Assembly (NCBI GenBank): GCA_026745465.1
Contig: JACYXH010000479.1
Coordinates: forward strand, 6,847,511 to 6,911,510
Direction of reading: 5' to 3'
Source of the DNA: Lota lota
Taxonomy: Eukaryota > Chordata > Actinopteri > Gadiformes > Lotidae
DNA length: 64,000 bases
The translations under genes and the position numbers were made by a program. Of this stretch, positions 13,301 to 37,152 are shown in pieces; within the stretch, counting starts at the first letter, position 1; each line of letters opens with the position of its first letter. The notes under the pieces are model-generated. The model made no database searches. It was not told the DNA's origin and was given only the letters and a program-made list of their open reading frames with translations.

Positions 13301-14330
13301 GGTTTTAGCATCAACTCTGATGACATCTACTAACGGTAAATCCAAGACCATGTTAGATAAAAGAGAGGGAAAGAGCGCGAGAGAGCGCAAGAGAGAGATC
13401 AAGAGAGTTTTTTGGCCTTTTTTTGTTTTTTTTTAACATTTTTATAGTCTGTAAAGCTTCCTTCTATGTAATGCCTATGAAGATTTAACATTCCAAATAT
13501 CTTCACATTTTAAAAAGAAAAAGTTGCATTTCTCTCCTCTGCGGTTATATAATTCACGTACATATGTCTTAAAGCGAAAGGGCTTTTTTTTTTGCTTGCT
13601 ACACAACACTGTTACTCTGCAAATAACTTGAAATTCAGTACTAGACTCCAAAACACCACAAGCATTCAGCTACAAGAGTGCACACCATACAACCTCATGC
13701 CAACCACTGGTTAATGTTCTGTACAGATGTACTGAGGGCTCGGCTAGGGGGCGCTAGCTTAAAGGATTTGTTTTTCACAGGCCGGGGTCGGGGTGGGGGG
13801 GGGGGGGGGGGGGCGGGGGGGGAATTGGGACAACCTCATTACACCGCGTGAGACAGAGAGCGAGAGAGAGTTTGAAAGATTGGCGCGTTAAATCTTGGTG
13901 GCTGTAACGGGGAGAAAGTTGACCAGGGTACACAATCTGACAGTCACAAGAAGCCTCAGCACATCTGTCTTTGGACATTTACCCCCTTTTTTTCTCTCCC
14001 ATTCAGCCAGAGTCAAGCGTCCATCTAATGAGCCCTCTACCTATGCATCAGCATCAGCACCCCCCCCCCCCCACCTCCCTCTCACCCACCCCCACATTTC
14101 CTTGCCGTGTTGTGTGTGCTTTGTTGATCCCCTCGTCCACATTGGTTGACTCTTCGGCTGGCTCAGAAGGCAGGCTCATTGGGTGATGCAGAGGGCGGGA
14201 GGAGGAGGAGGTGGCGGTGTTGTCGTCGTTTGGCAGCGCTCCGACCTCCGGCCTCCCTCCAGAAGGGGGCGGTAGGAGAATGACGAGACCAGATCCAAAA
14301 AGCTGCACGGGTGGCCCGCAGGAAGGGGCA
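10364..14330 (-). other. Probable long 3' untranslated region of ark2c
   Basis: No coding exon was recognised on either strand. The stretch is A/T-rich with homopolymer G runs at 12813-12838 (26 G) and 13795-13822 (interrupted once), and a C run at 14060-14072. Assignment to ark2c is inferred from position downstream of its stop and from the long 3' UTRs typical of the family. Confidence 0.45.
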
Positions 14331-22210
<7,880 letters not shown>

Positions 22211-22889
22211 CCTGGGATCCTTTTCTTATCTTGCCGCTGGGTTATTTAGAGATGTAAAACAGCCCATGCGGACCTACATTCAAGCGGCTGTTGCTGGCTA
22301 GCACTACACAGGCAAACTGTCAACGTCCTCATCCTTCACAAAGCACACGTGTCATTCTGCGTTCAGGCCGCAGGGGGCAATATTGCGTACATATCTTTAG
22401 TATGTTTTGTTCAATTGTATGTTCGACTTTTTAATAAAATTGTATAGCATATCTTTAGTATGTTGTGTTTAATATAATGTTCATCTTTTGAATACATTTG
22501 TATAGTATGCTATCTTTTTATGTTATAGTATTAATATTATATTTATGTTTTTAACGTTTTATATTTATACAAAGCCGACAAAAAGCCGTTTGAATCTGCT
22601 TTGGCACTGTAAATATGTATTTATATAAATATTTTATTTATTCAATATTTTTCCATGCCATATTTTCGAATCTGACTGTGTACTTGAAAATGAATATATT
22701 GCACATTATGCATCCATGATATTGCACCATTGTTGATACACCATGTCTCCTCTCCAGTAGGTGTCAGCATTTAAAAGTAAAGTTGACTGTCATACGGTGT
22801 AGCAGAAGAAGTCTTTCAGCCATTACATTCTCTCTCTCAGTTAGGTCGTTGTCATTAGTGGAGGACAGGTCACCAAACGCCACGCTAAA
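22211..22889. promoter_or_regulatory. Shared head-to-head region of ark2c and atp5fa1
   Basis: Only 679 bp separate the ark2c ATG (22210, - strand) from the atp5fa1 ATG (22890, + strand), so promoters and both 5' untranslated regions must lie here or just beyond. The middle (22390-22740) is strongly A/T-rich. A pyrimidine stretch CATTCTCTCTCTCAG near 22826 could mark the atp5fa1 transcription start. No TATA box is convincing for either gene. Confidence 0.6.
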
Positions 22890-26704
<3,815 letters not shown>

Positions 26705-27180
26705 AAGGAATATGGCACTTCCCTCCTGATTTTCAGTGTGCGCTCTGTTGTACCCCCCCCCCCCCCCCCCCCCCTACACTTATCTATGTGCACCCCGAAG
26801 GCCAAAACCTCCATGTACAGATTTCTCAAAAGAATAAAATTTTACAACCCCGCTTTGCTGTACAATTTTTCTTCTTGAGTGCTAAACTATTTGCATTTCC
26901 TGGTTGGTGCCCACCAAGAAGAATTCTACAGTGGCTTAACATGATGCTACCAAAAGGGGAACAATTCATTTGGCTGTTTAAAACCACTTGGTGTTCATGA
27001 ACTTCAAATAACATTGACAGACTTAATGCTTCAATAAAGTTATCGTAGATTTGAGTTTCCTGTTTGTGATTTCCATTTAAGGAAGCTGTAGGCTGGTTGG
27101 GCCACAAGTGTAAATCTAGTTTGTTCAACTTGGTTTAGTTGAAGGCATTGAAATGTTTGTTACAAAGGTTAATAAACATG
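26705..27180 (+). other. atp5fa1 3' untranslated region
   Basis: AATAAA motifs lie at 26833-26838, 27033-27038 and 27171-27176; alternative polyadenylation is possible. A 22-base C run occupies 26753-26774, about 50 nt after the stop codon, and would be part of the mature mRNA. Confidence 0.6.
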
Positions 27181-30100
27181 GTGAAAAGCTAAATCGTACT
27201 ATTGGTCTGGTCTTTCTCATACAAGGACTCTGCCAGACCCAATCCATCTTAACTTTATTTTTTGTATTAAGACCAGTAAGCAAAGGTAGACGTTAATGAC
27301 AACTTCTATCGATTTAATTTGCTGAAGTGCCTTTGGCAGAAAGCCAACTGTAGAGCGCTAGAATGACCACTAGGTGGAAGTAGCTGCTTTCTATAAATTA
27401 AGCTTCTGGCCTAGAATAGTAGCTGGCTTTACACAAGGCTACCACCTTAGGCCACAGATGCGCCTGGCACTAGAGCATCCTTGTCCCGTTTGTACAATTA
27501 ATGGCTTGTCCCCAGTGACTCATGCATACGAAAAACCAGTTAATCCTAGATGTAAAATGGAATGTTAAGTTGAACAAAAACCACACCCCAACTGATAGTT
27601 TAGTGTGCATGTGGAAGACAATATAACGTACGACGACAGATACAATTAATTGGTTTCAGTTGGGCTTCATTTTCCTGGTGGCCTGTCTAGATCTGCATCC
27701 TACAGGCCTGTTAATGAATCTAGGCCTGCTTTCTCTGCCTAGCACTTTGTTCATAGCACTACCTCATCAGCTAAACAAGTTGATGGCTAAATATATGTTA
27801 ATAGCATCCATTTATCACATTGCATGAACCACTGGAGCTTCACACCCCAAAAGTGGTAAAAGCCACAATTGAATCATTCAAGTAGCTCAAATTGGTTCAA
27901 ATGTATTTGGATGTATGTTAAAACGTGACACGTGCATTATCTGCCCCTAATAACAATGTCTGACAGCCAGGATTTGTATCGCGAACAAATAGGGAAAATG
28001 GCAAATATGTGATCAAGATAGTGGAAAAAAAAATACATTGAACATGTCGAAATATAGTGTAGCGACATTAAGCAAATTCAACATATGTTTGCTGAAACAA
28101 GTAGGAGGATTCCCCTGCACCCAAACCCTAACCCTGTTCATCAACACAATTGACTCATAGCTTGCCATTATTACCAACCGCATTGCTGCTTTTCAAGAGA
28201 CAACAAAAACATGTGACTCAATGCAGCTGCAGTCAATAAGGCCTATTGTCGGCATGGCAACAAACAAACGGTCAAATAATTGCTCTAAATTCAGACACAA
28301 AGGGTATTATCTGGGTACTACCCTACAAATGAATGGTAATTATATTTTTGGTTATTTGTCTAAGCATCCGTTTTTAGTATCTGATCTGCTGTGTGAGTAC
28401 CACAGCAGATCTTTTATAGAGGCGAAATTATATTCTTCTCTCAACTGCCTGCCTGTCTCTAGGACATTTCTCCAGTCACTTAATTGTATCACTGCTTATG
28501 ATGCATAGCATTCTTACATTGCATCCGAGGTCATGAGGATGCATACTATGTGGCTGTAGGCTATTATTTCCAATTGTATTTGCTGGCTACCCGTTTTTCT
28601 TTTCGCAGACAAAAAACAAAAAAGGACCAGTTTACATCATCAAATTAGTTCACCCACAGCGTGAGTGAAAAACATATTTGCTTGACAACGGAAACTTAAA
28701 ACACATTTTCTCAAACCCAATTTGCAAAGACGAAGTTCAGTTCTACAGGGCAAACCCAAACATACAGACAAACAGGCATACAGGGCATTATGACAAAATA
28801 ACCTCACAACGCTTAATTTCTACTTGTCGCTATGGATATTTGCAGATTACAAAAAGGATGGTTTTATTTAACTCATGTTATTTTAATGTGTGTAGTGCTG
28901 TTGTACGATAGTGTTCATCACATATCAATGTAGGGTAGTTCTGTCATCATAAAATAAATATCTCTAAAGTATATTTTTGGACGTTTGAATGAACCTAGAG
29001 TAACGTGCTACTTATTGACATTATGTTTCTCTGCAAACTGAGATCTCTACCCAGCAAACCACTCCTGGAGGTTGATAAACAGACAACCCTCAGAGGCTAT
29101 TTTAATATTCTACTATTCCATTAGGTTCCATTAGGTTAACAAGCAACTGAGCATCTTCTGTCTCACGGATGGTTTTTACTTTAGAGTAAAGCTTTTACTT
29201 TAATAGGCTCCAAGGCCTGTAAATAACATTATCCACATGATCAGATAAAGGTGGGTGGGTATTTAGCAAACACAAAGCAAAAATCTAATGCATGAATGAC
29301 TATGGTTGTTGTTTTAGCCAGGTCTTTATCTTAAAAAGGACTAAATCTCGGTTACCCGCCCTTAGCTTCTCTTCATTCCTGTTTATCCAGAGCCCATAAG
29401 CCCATAAGAAGACAACGCATGTTTATGTTTAGAGGTTGGTTTATGCTTTAAGATGGCCTGTAAAGGCAGAAGGGTCTGGCAAAGTAAACTGAAACATTTC
29501 TATATTGACTTTATTGATCGTGTTTTTATTTTCAAACAAATTGAGTTTCATTAAAACTTACAAAAAACAACATTGCTTTCCCACCATAGGCATACTATAT
29601 ACAAGATTGAGGGGTTGGGATATACATTGCGAGTAGCAGCAGAAATACTATTGAGTAATTAAAAACAATATTAAATATATTATTCCATCTTTATTTTGGC
29701 TAATAGGTATTTTATTTTATCTATCGTCACAGGTGCCAGGCCTTCTACAGGCCTGTTCTAGAGTAGGCCTACACACACACAGTCTTATTCTATTCTGTGG
29801 AAATGGAAGTTAATTCCACCATGGCAAGAGCTTTAAGCTAGAGACCACATTTCCAACCAGCATGAACTGAAACACAAAACTACTGGTACAGTTCTGCTTT
29901 CATTCACTTTTTGTCACGTAATCAGGGTGATCCTGCATAATACATTTCACCATGTATGAATGAGATGATTAAATTTCCAATATCCGGTTTCTTATATTTA
30001 TGCTCAACACATTCAAGACCCAATATACAGCTTTGCTTTGGAATGGTCCTAGGGGGGAACAATAGCAAAATTACATAAAACTGCCAGCAGTTACGTTTAC

Positions 30101-30201
30101 AGACATTAACAGCCCACTTGAGTTCCTTGGTACATCCATAATAACCCTTACATCGAGTTGCAGCTAAGCTAGCTAGCCTCTTCATCTGTAAGGGCACCGC
30201 T
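27181..30201. other. Intergenic region, no gene recognised
   Basis: A/T-rich sequence with only short non-conserved open frames. A perfect 11-bp inverted repeat with a 7-base loop lies at 28383-28411 (GATCTGCTGTG...CACAGCAGATC). On the - strand, AATAAA-type motifs near 29522-29530 may end the neighbouring phosphatase transcript, whose 3' untranslated region would then run from 30201 to about 29520. Confidence 0.55.
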
Positions 30202-33200
30202 TCATTCAGTGCTCCCATAGTGGTGCCCATTGGAAGGGTTCTCCTGTAAACTGGTTTGGGAGATTTCCTCCTCTTCCATCACCTCTGGGGACATGTGTTG
30301 TTTGAAAGAGTCCGACACAAAGACCACCTGTGGGGGCAATCATAACCAATATTAACTTTTTTGATGTGATGCGGCTTCCTTTTAGCAATATTGTACTGCA
30401 ATAGTAATGCACACCAAATGCTTGCAACTATTTGTATTTCTAACATACAAGTATGTATTATAAAAAAATAAATAATAATACATATATGATCTCAACTTAA
30501 ACTATAATTGTGTGCCTTAAATGAAAAGAATTGAACTAATCTGTTGCAATTGTAGAAGTAGTATCTGCTAAATTATACATTAGCCTACTACACATGCCTT
30601 GTGTGTATTAAATATAAATCCTCTAATATAGAGTGTCATTGTATAGCCATGTGGTCATCGTCGACCAAGGGGCTTTACTCACAGTGAGAACGGCTACCAC
30701 GGCTCCCTGCAGGAGGCCAATGAGCACGTCACTCCAGTGGTGCATGTAGTCGGACACCCGGGACAGGCCCACATACATGGCCGTGGCAAGCAGGAAGAAC
30801 TGGATGGTAGGCCGCAGCAACCTGGCCCATTCATACTTGAGTCTGGCCTGGATGTACAGCTGCAGAGCAAGAGAGGGACACACAAGAGACACACAGACAC
30901 CCTTATTGTCAGGCTCTCAATGGACCGTCTATGCGTTGTCTTAGGTTTATAAGTGCATACGCTGACGATGTGCTCATGGGTCACAGCTACAATCTAGGGG
31001 AGATGATAGGGGATAGTCCACTCAGACTATAACCCATGTGGCATATGGCATACATGGTGAACTATACATACCTATACACTGGGTCTTAATGGACTGTCTA
31101 TGGGTTCTAGTAGGTAAGAAGAAAGTAGGCTCATTCTAAGATAACGAAAACACAACAATTCTTATTTTCATAGGAGTTGATAATAATTAATACATACTTA
31201 TGAATATTGTATTTCATTTCTGCCAAGTCCGGTTTGCTGGAGCAGTGGTTCCCAACCTTTGACTTTAGGTGTACGACTAAATTATCACCAAGACCTTTCG
31301 AGGACCACCTCGTATAAAATGGTAACAATTTTATAAAAACACATGCAGTGACTGCATGCACAAAGAGTGCCAAAATACACAATTATAAGCAACACTATTT
31401 TTCTAATAATGACAAAATGTACTGAACAATATTTATAATATATTTAATTTCAATTATCTATACTATTTAGACTATTATTGTACATTTTTCTATTTCAAGA
31501 ATAAAATCCCAGGTACCACCTGCAGTACCCTCGTATATCACCAGTGGTACAGGTACCAAAGGTTGAAAAACACTGCTAGATTGCACTAAATTCTACACAC
31601 TGCACCTTTAAAATAATAAATGTGTACTACTTACTGCCAGAAACAGCATGCAGTACATTGAAAAGGATGAATGACCAGAGTAGAAGGAAAGTCTGTAAAT
31701 AGGAGACATGAGAGAAAACAAACAAGAGTGAACAAACAATATATTAACACAAAAAGCTTCTTTCACGCCATAGGAAATAGCAACTCAGCCTTACTCAGGT
31801 GTAACTTATACAAAGGCAGCTGCTAAAAATATTTAAAAATATTTAAAAAAAAGCAGTAGTGTTAAATGATGGGTTTATGTGCTAAATGAGTACAATTAAG
31901 TAAAAGCCCCAAACATTTGCTTCTTGTATATTCTGAAATTATTATTTGGGCATTTAGACATTTTAAAGACTAAATAATGAATGGAATCACAAAAACAAAA
32001 AAGTCCATTGATTAATTATCAATTAAAAAAGAACAGTCAGTCTGAGTCCTAGGTTGTTTACCTCGCTTCGTCTGCCTGGTCTTGGTCTCCTGTACATGTG
32101 AAGTTCTCTATGTATCCTCCGGACTTGCAGTCGATCTGGTCCCAAACAGGTTTACACGCAGCCAGGTAGTGCGGGCGTAGCCGACCGATGGTGGCTTTGG
32201 CGATATCCGTCAGCGACATAGTGGCCAACCCTCCAAAAATATAGCTCCCCACACCTCTGTAAATGCTTGCCATATAGGACATCCCCACGGCGCAGCCTCG
32301 TTGGGTTGGGATGCGAGACATGTAGATGGCGAGGCACTCGCCACAGATTATCTGAAAAGGATAGTGTGAGCCATGGTTCCAAAGTCAGGAGTTACTGTCC
32401 GTTAGTAGCAGTATACAAAATATAAATGGAGGTCAGCAGAGAAAGACTTGTCAAATGAGATACGATTTTTTTTAATTGTGGGATGAACAGTAGGTGATGG
32501 GGTTAGTTGATCATTTACTTTTTTATTCATAATGTGATCCAATAAATATATAAATTGTGTAGTGTGTGTGAATGTTAAAATATTTGCCTTAAACCTTCAC
32601 AATTGTAGAAAATAACAAATGTTTTCAATAAATGACCTCCAGTTTCTACGACAATCTATCCTGATACACAATGACAAAATCGTACATGCACATCTTACAA
32701 ATTCATCCCATACACCATTCAACCTATCCTGTGAACAGTGCTCACTCACCACAATCAATGTGAATGGGATCATGACCCCCCCCAGGAGGAGGTAGGATAT
32801 GGTCTCCTCTTTGACAGGGTACATGATGCTCTCATCATTGCAGAAGAAGCCCCGTTTGAACGGTCTGTGTTGAGGGGTGATGATGAAAAAGGGAAGCCCC
32901 ACTAGAAGAAGAAAGAGAAAGGAGCGCTTGTTTATGATATGAAATAACAATATACTAATACCCAAATGTTTATCAGAATGAGACATTCATTTGAGGTCCG
33001 GACTGACATGGTCACTCAGGATCCCATGGTTCTCGACAGGAGTAGTAGGAGGGCTAACTTTGTTTATATATTCATTCATATAAACACATTTATATATATA
33101 TTGATAGACAGAGATTGATAGACTGTTTACATATGTATATCTATTGTCAGACTGTACATATGTTCAATCATTCACTCTTTCAGAAAACCAGTGCAGATAT

Positions 33201-34985
33201 ATTGAGCCAGCTGCTTAGTGTTTCACTTTATTAGGTATTCACAGTGTATCTGTGGATACCTATTGTTATTGTAGAGGTTTGATATTATTATTATTCCGGA
33301 TTGGTAACACTTATATCTCCGTGGTGCAGTAATCAAAAGTTTTCAAATTTGGGGGATTTGTACATATCCCTGGTAAGCAGGTCTCCAAAAAGTCTGCCGG
33401 CGAATTGCGCATAGGTGGCGCTATAACATCCGGTCAAAGTTAACCAATCAGCCCGTCTGCCCCTACGGATTAAAATTTCTGAAACGTGGTGTATATGCCT
33501 TATTTCCCATGCTATCCTCTTGGGACCATAAAGTCCGTCATGATAGATTTTGCTGTACAGTGAAACCGTGAAACCTTCAACAGTCTTCTTCTACAGAACC
33601 AGAGCTTCCGAAGAAAAACGGATTTCAGATTCATTATCTGTAGGCCTAGAACCTGAGCTTAAATCTTTGAGCGATTTTTGATTGGGTAAAAACTGGCCGA
33701 GTTATGGCAAATTCAAAATATGCAAATGATCAAACATTACTATATCAGCCACAAGTCGGCTTCAGAAGGGAGGGAAACTTGACAGGCACATAGAGGACAC
33801 CTCCTTTAACATGTGATAAAAAATTTGTGTCGATATCTCATTCCATGACGTCACAGTGTCAATTAACGTGATTGCTCTTAAGTTTAATGCATTAATTTAC
33901 CAGCAGGTGGGAGAATATCACACATAAACGGCATCTACTATGTTACCACTGTGTCTGTGGCAAAATATCACACACAAACGGCATCTGCTACGAAACCACT
34001 GTGGCTGTGTGTTTGTGTGTGTGTCTGTGCCTTTGTGTGTGTGTCTCTCTAGGTCTGTGTGTGTGTCTCTATCTGGTTCTTTATATTTCAGAATTTAACA
34101 AGTTTCAGAATAGAATTGGATGCATTGGTTTGACGTTCGCCTACCCAAACCGAGGCCTCTTTACAATGCATAGGCCATAATAATGTACACACATACGTAA
34201 TTTCTCAATGATCCGTTTTGAAGGTGGCTGTCGACATTGTATACTTTACTATTTAGATGTGTTCACTTCCAGTAAACCGGTTTATAAGTCATACATCTGT
34301 CACGTATGGAAGACCGCTCCCTCTCAAAACATAGTGTGATTTGAACCCCACAATACACATGTTCAAATAGTGTAGTGGTATAACTTCTGCCACGCAAGCA
34401 TAGGGTCACCGGTTTGAGTCTGACCTTGACCATTCATTTTTTATTTCTCAATGGTCCGTTTTGTAGGTGGCTGTCGACACTGTATACTTTAGAAACATGA
34501 CTGGTGATTTTTTAGATGTATTTACTTCCGGTAAACTGGTTTATAAGGCATACATCTGCCACGTATGGAAGACCGCTCCCTCTCAAAACATAGTGTGATT
34601 TGAACCCAGCGAAAACACATGTCCACATAGTGTAGCGGTACAGCGTCTGCCACACGGACGCAGGGTTGCCGGTACGAGTACGAACTCGACTGAGCGTTTT
34701 GCCAGACGTGGCAGTGGTGAGCGACGACCGCGCCGGCAATTCACTCTAAAAGGGCGGCCGCTGGGAAAGGCGGTGCGTGGGAAAGGTGGGGCGTGGGCTG
34801 TGAATACCTTGTGGGACTGCTTGCAGTCCTAGTCTTTATTTGTATTGTACTCATTTCTGTTGCTGCTATGACACCTGAATTTCCCTCCGGGGATTAATAA
34901 CGTTTATTTTATCGGATTGAAACAATCTTATTTGGATTGTTTCTGTCCTCCCCTCTCCAGTGTGATAAGCATCTGTCTGGAGAGT

Positions 34986-35034
<49 letters not shown>

Positions 35035-36119
35035 TCCTGAGTTCAATGTAAGCAGTCATTTCTCTCTTTCTTGTGGCTCCCTTTGTGAGCTTGAACTTTG
35101 CAAAGGCACTGGGCAACGTGTTGCCCAAACAACCCCAAAGCCCAAACATTGAGGATATTTACACTATAACTTGACCGTTTAGTTCAATAGAGAAAAAACA
35201 ATTGAGAACTAACATGTAAACAAACACAATGCCTTCAATGTGAGTTTAAAGTTTTTGGTGTCAAAGTCAAAGTCCTTCCTTGGCACAACTGCCAACAGGT
35301 TGCAGGGAAAGATGTGACCCTTCTGGACACCTTGTGTTTACAGTTCAGGAATGTTTCCAATACCTGTAAACACCTTGTTGTTGCAGTTGTGCCTGTGTAG
35401 CTTCAGGGTGTGTGCAATCACCAGATATTTTGCCCAACCTTGTCATCTTAAAACCTCCTGTTCAAGCTATTATTTATTTAATATTATGACCCTTGGAACC
35501 AAGAGCCACCGGCCCTGGGGTGTAAATTAACATTTAATAATTCAACATAACTGTCCTCTTACAGTGACTGTTGCCCCCACAGTCGCCTCTTGGACTTCAC
35601 AATGTGGGCCTACTGTAGACCTACCATAGCGACATAATAACCATGTTAGTAAAGTTGACTAATAACCAACAACATATTCAATGTCGGCCTATTTTGTCTT
35701 TAGAAAAATTATCATCCCCATGAAAACAGTCAATTGCTCCAAAAAAGATAACATAGTTGCACTTTGATGTCTGTTTTATTAAGTATTAGTGTGGCTACAC
35801 CTAAAAAGGCTATAGCCTTTATTTTGTGAATAGCCTACCATATAAAAAAAAACTTGGCTAAAGATAGATATACAATGATACTATGTTTCGACATGTGGGT
35901 ACTTCTATGTGGGCCAAGCCTACATACCATTGTAATTGGGGGAAATGTGTTAAGGCCAAATAGCCTTATTGGCCTACCTGCCCAAATCCATAACTTTCTC
36001 GCAGTTGAATCTATCAATATTCTCAGTTAAAAGACACAAGTGAAACACTTTCTTTACATACCCAGAGCGAGGCAGGTAATGTCGATCAAGATGAATGCGA
36101 TCCTTCCAGTTTCAAACAT
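30202..36119 (-). CDS. plpp1: Phospholipid (lipid phosphate) phosphatase, PLPP1/2 type
   Basis: Complete gene of six exons, high to low: 36119-36062, 32901-32750, 32351-32062, 31692-31635, 30859-30683, 30327-30202; together 286 aa, in frame (human PLPP1 is about 284). All three PAP2 catalytic motifs are visible: [15 protein letters not shown], and [12 protein letters not shown] with the nucleophilic His. Six hydrophobic segments fit the family topology. The N-terminal GLPFFII...[10 protein letters not shown] and the intron positions also match. Family role: an integral membrane ectoenzyme that dephosphorylates lysophosphatidate, phosphatidate, sphingosine-1-phosphate and similar lipids on the outer face of the plasma membrane. 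Subtype is uncertain. The start (MFETGR) and the tail (Q-E-N-P...G-H-H-Y) resemble PLPP1, while [15 protein letters not shown] and LIGLLQGA resemble PLPP2. The symbol is a best guess. Confidence 0.9.
31243..31575. mobile_element. Non-autonomous hAT-like DNA transposon
   Basis: The left end CAGTGGTTCCCAACCTTTG is matched in inverse orientation by the right end (CCAAAGGTTGAAAAACACTG), giving imperfect terminal inverted repeats of about 20 bp on a 333-bp body with no coding capacity. The CAGTG...TTCAACC form is typical of Charlie-type hAT elements. A clean 8-bp target duplication was not found. It lies in the intron between phosphatase exons 30859-30683 and 31692-31635. Confidence 0.65.
33225..33900. 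repeat. Probable dispersed repeat in phosphatase intron 1
   Basis: Begins near an imperfect hairpin, TAGGTATTCACAG...CTGTGGATACCTA (about 33233-33261), followed by a moderately GC stretch unlike its surroundings. It reads like a teleost dispersed element but no class could be assigned. A GT-rich microsatellite follows at about 34004-34075. Confidence 0.4.
34199..34693 (+). repeat. Duplicated ~245-bp unit ending in a tRNA-like sequence
   Basis: Two direct copies, about 34199-34441 and 34442-34693, share long identical blocks, for example ACGTATGGAAGACCGCTCCC and CATAGTGTGATTTGAACCC. Each ends in a tRNA-like stretch: TAGTGTAGTGGTATAACTTC (A-box-like), then GGTTTGAGTCT (B-box-like) in copy 1, and a diverged equivalent in copy 2. 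The T-stem does not pair well, so these are more likely tRNA-derived SINE heads than working tRNA genes. Confidence 0.6.
34775..34920 (+). repeat. LINE/SINE-type 3' tail
   Basis: Ends with AATTTCCCTCCGGGGATTAA followed by TAACGTTTATTTTATC, which closely resembles the shared 3' tail of teleost LINEs and their dependent SINEs. It may belong to the same retroelement as the tRNA-like units just upstream. An inverse-orientation relic of this tail appears near 59630-59660. Confidence 0.5.
34987..35031. repeat. CA microsatellite
   Basis: About 22 perfect CA units in phosphatase intron 1. The remainder of this intron up to 36061 shows nothing recognisable. Confidence 0.9.
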
Positions 36120-37152
36120 ATTGAGTCTTCTCAAAGACTGTCTGGAAAATAAAAGTCGCGTCCCGAAAGCCGGTTCGTCCAGAGAATTGGCTAGAATCTA
36201 TCTGTCTTGCTATTTGTGCAAAAAATATCGAACAAATGTTGTCATTGTCGGCTAAATACGTCCCTATACGAATGTAACACAACAGAAACGGAAAGGCCCA
36301 TGTATTGAGTAAAAGTAAAACTAAGACTGTCAACTGTTCTACGTCTAGTCAAAACCCACCATACAAAAGTATGCTCTATCGTCCCTCCATTACGGATGTT
36401 CACACACTAACTATACCGCTGCCTTCCGCGTGTCGTTGGTCTACATCTCCAGTTAATCATGGCTGGGATTACGCTGACTCGGAGACCTCTGAGCGCGACC
36501 ACAGAATCGCACCATGCACTGACTCCTCCCATTTAAATCACAACGTAGTAGAGGTATAGCCTACACGGCTCCATCATACGTCATTTTGTCACTATAAATA
36601 GATGAGCAGAATGAGAGTATTCGTTATCCTGTGTCTTGGTAAAACCTACGTTGTCTTTAGAAAGAGGTTTTTTTCCTCCCCTGACGTTTATTATACGACA
36701 TGATGAACCACGAGAAGTAGGCCTTGCTATAGCTATGACGAGTCAAATCCCACCATGGCAATTAAAGTAGAGTCGGTAGATCATTGATAGGCATGGGGTT
36801 TTTGTGTTATTTATACAATTTTATAGGCTATCTATATAAACTAAACGATATAAACATAAATTATCTAAATTCATGAAAATGAGATCGTCAATTCAATTTG
36901 AGAGTTGTATAGAGTGTAGTGTTTACTGTTGTAAAACAAGTAACAAAGTAATCAAGTCACCTGTTGTTTATAATGCTAAAATATTTAAATTTCTCAGTGG
37001 AGAGTTGTTAGAAGTTCACAGAAGTTCATAGAAGCATATTTAATTTACAGCAAACCAGAGAAAAATAAGTTCGCAATATCATCACAATTTTATCCATTTG
37101 ATTCAACGATCATGGGTGTACTATAAGAACAAAGTATATAACGTCCATTGCC
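36120..37152. promoter_or_regulatory. Upstream region of the phosphatase gene
   Basis: About 1 kb between the phosphatase start codon and the csgalnact1 stop codon, both on the - strand. It must contain the phosphatase promoter and 5' untranslated region and the csgalnact1 3' untranslated region. No TATA box or other specific site could be called with confidence. Confidence 0.4.

Noticed and set aside
34356-34430. Functional tRNA gene
   Set aside because: A- and B-box-like motifs are present, but the T-stem and acceptor stem do not pair convincingly; treated as a tRNA-derived repeat.
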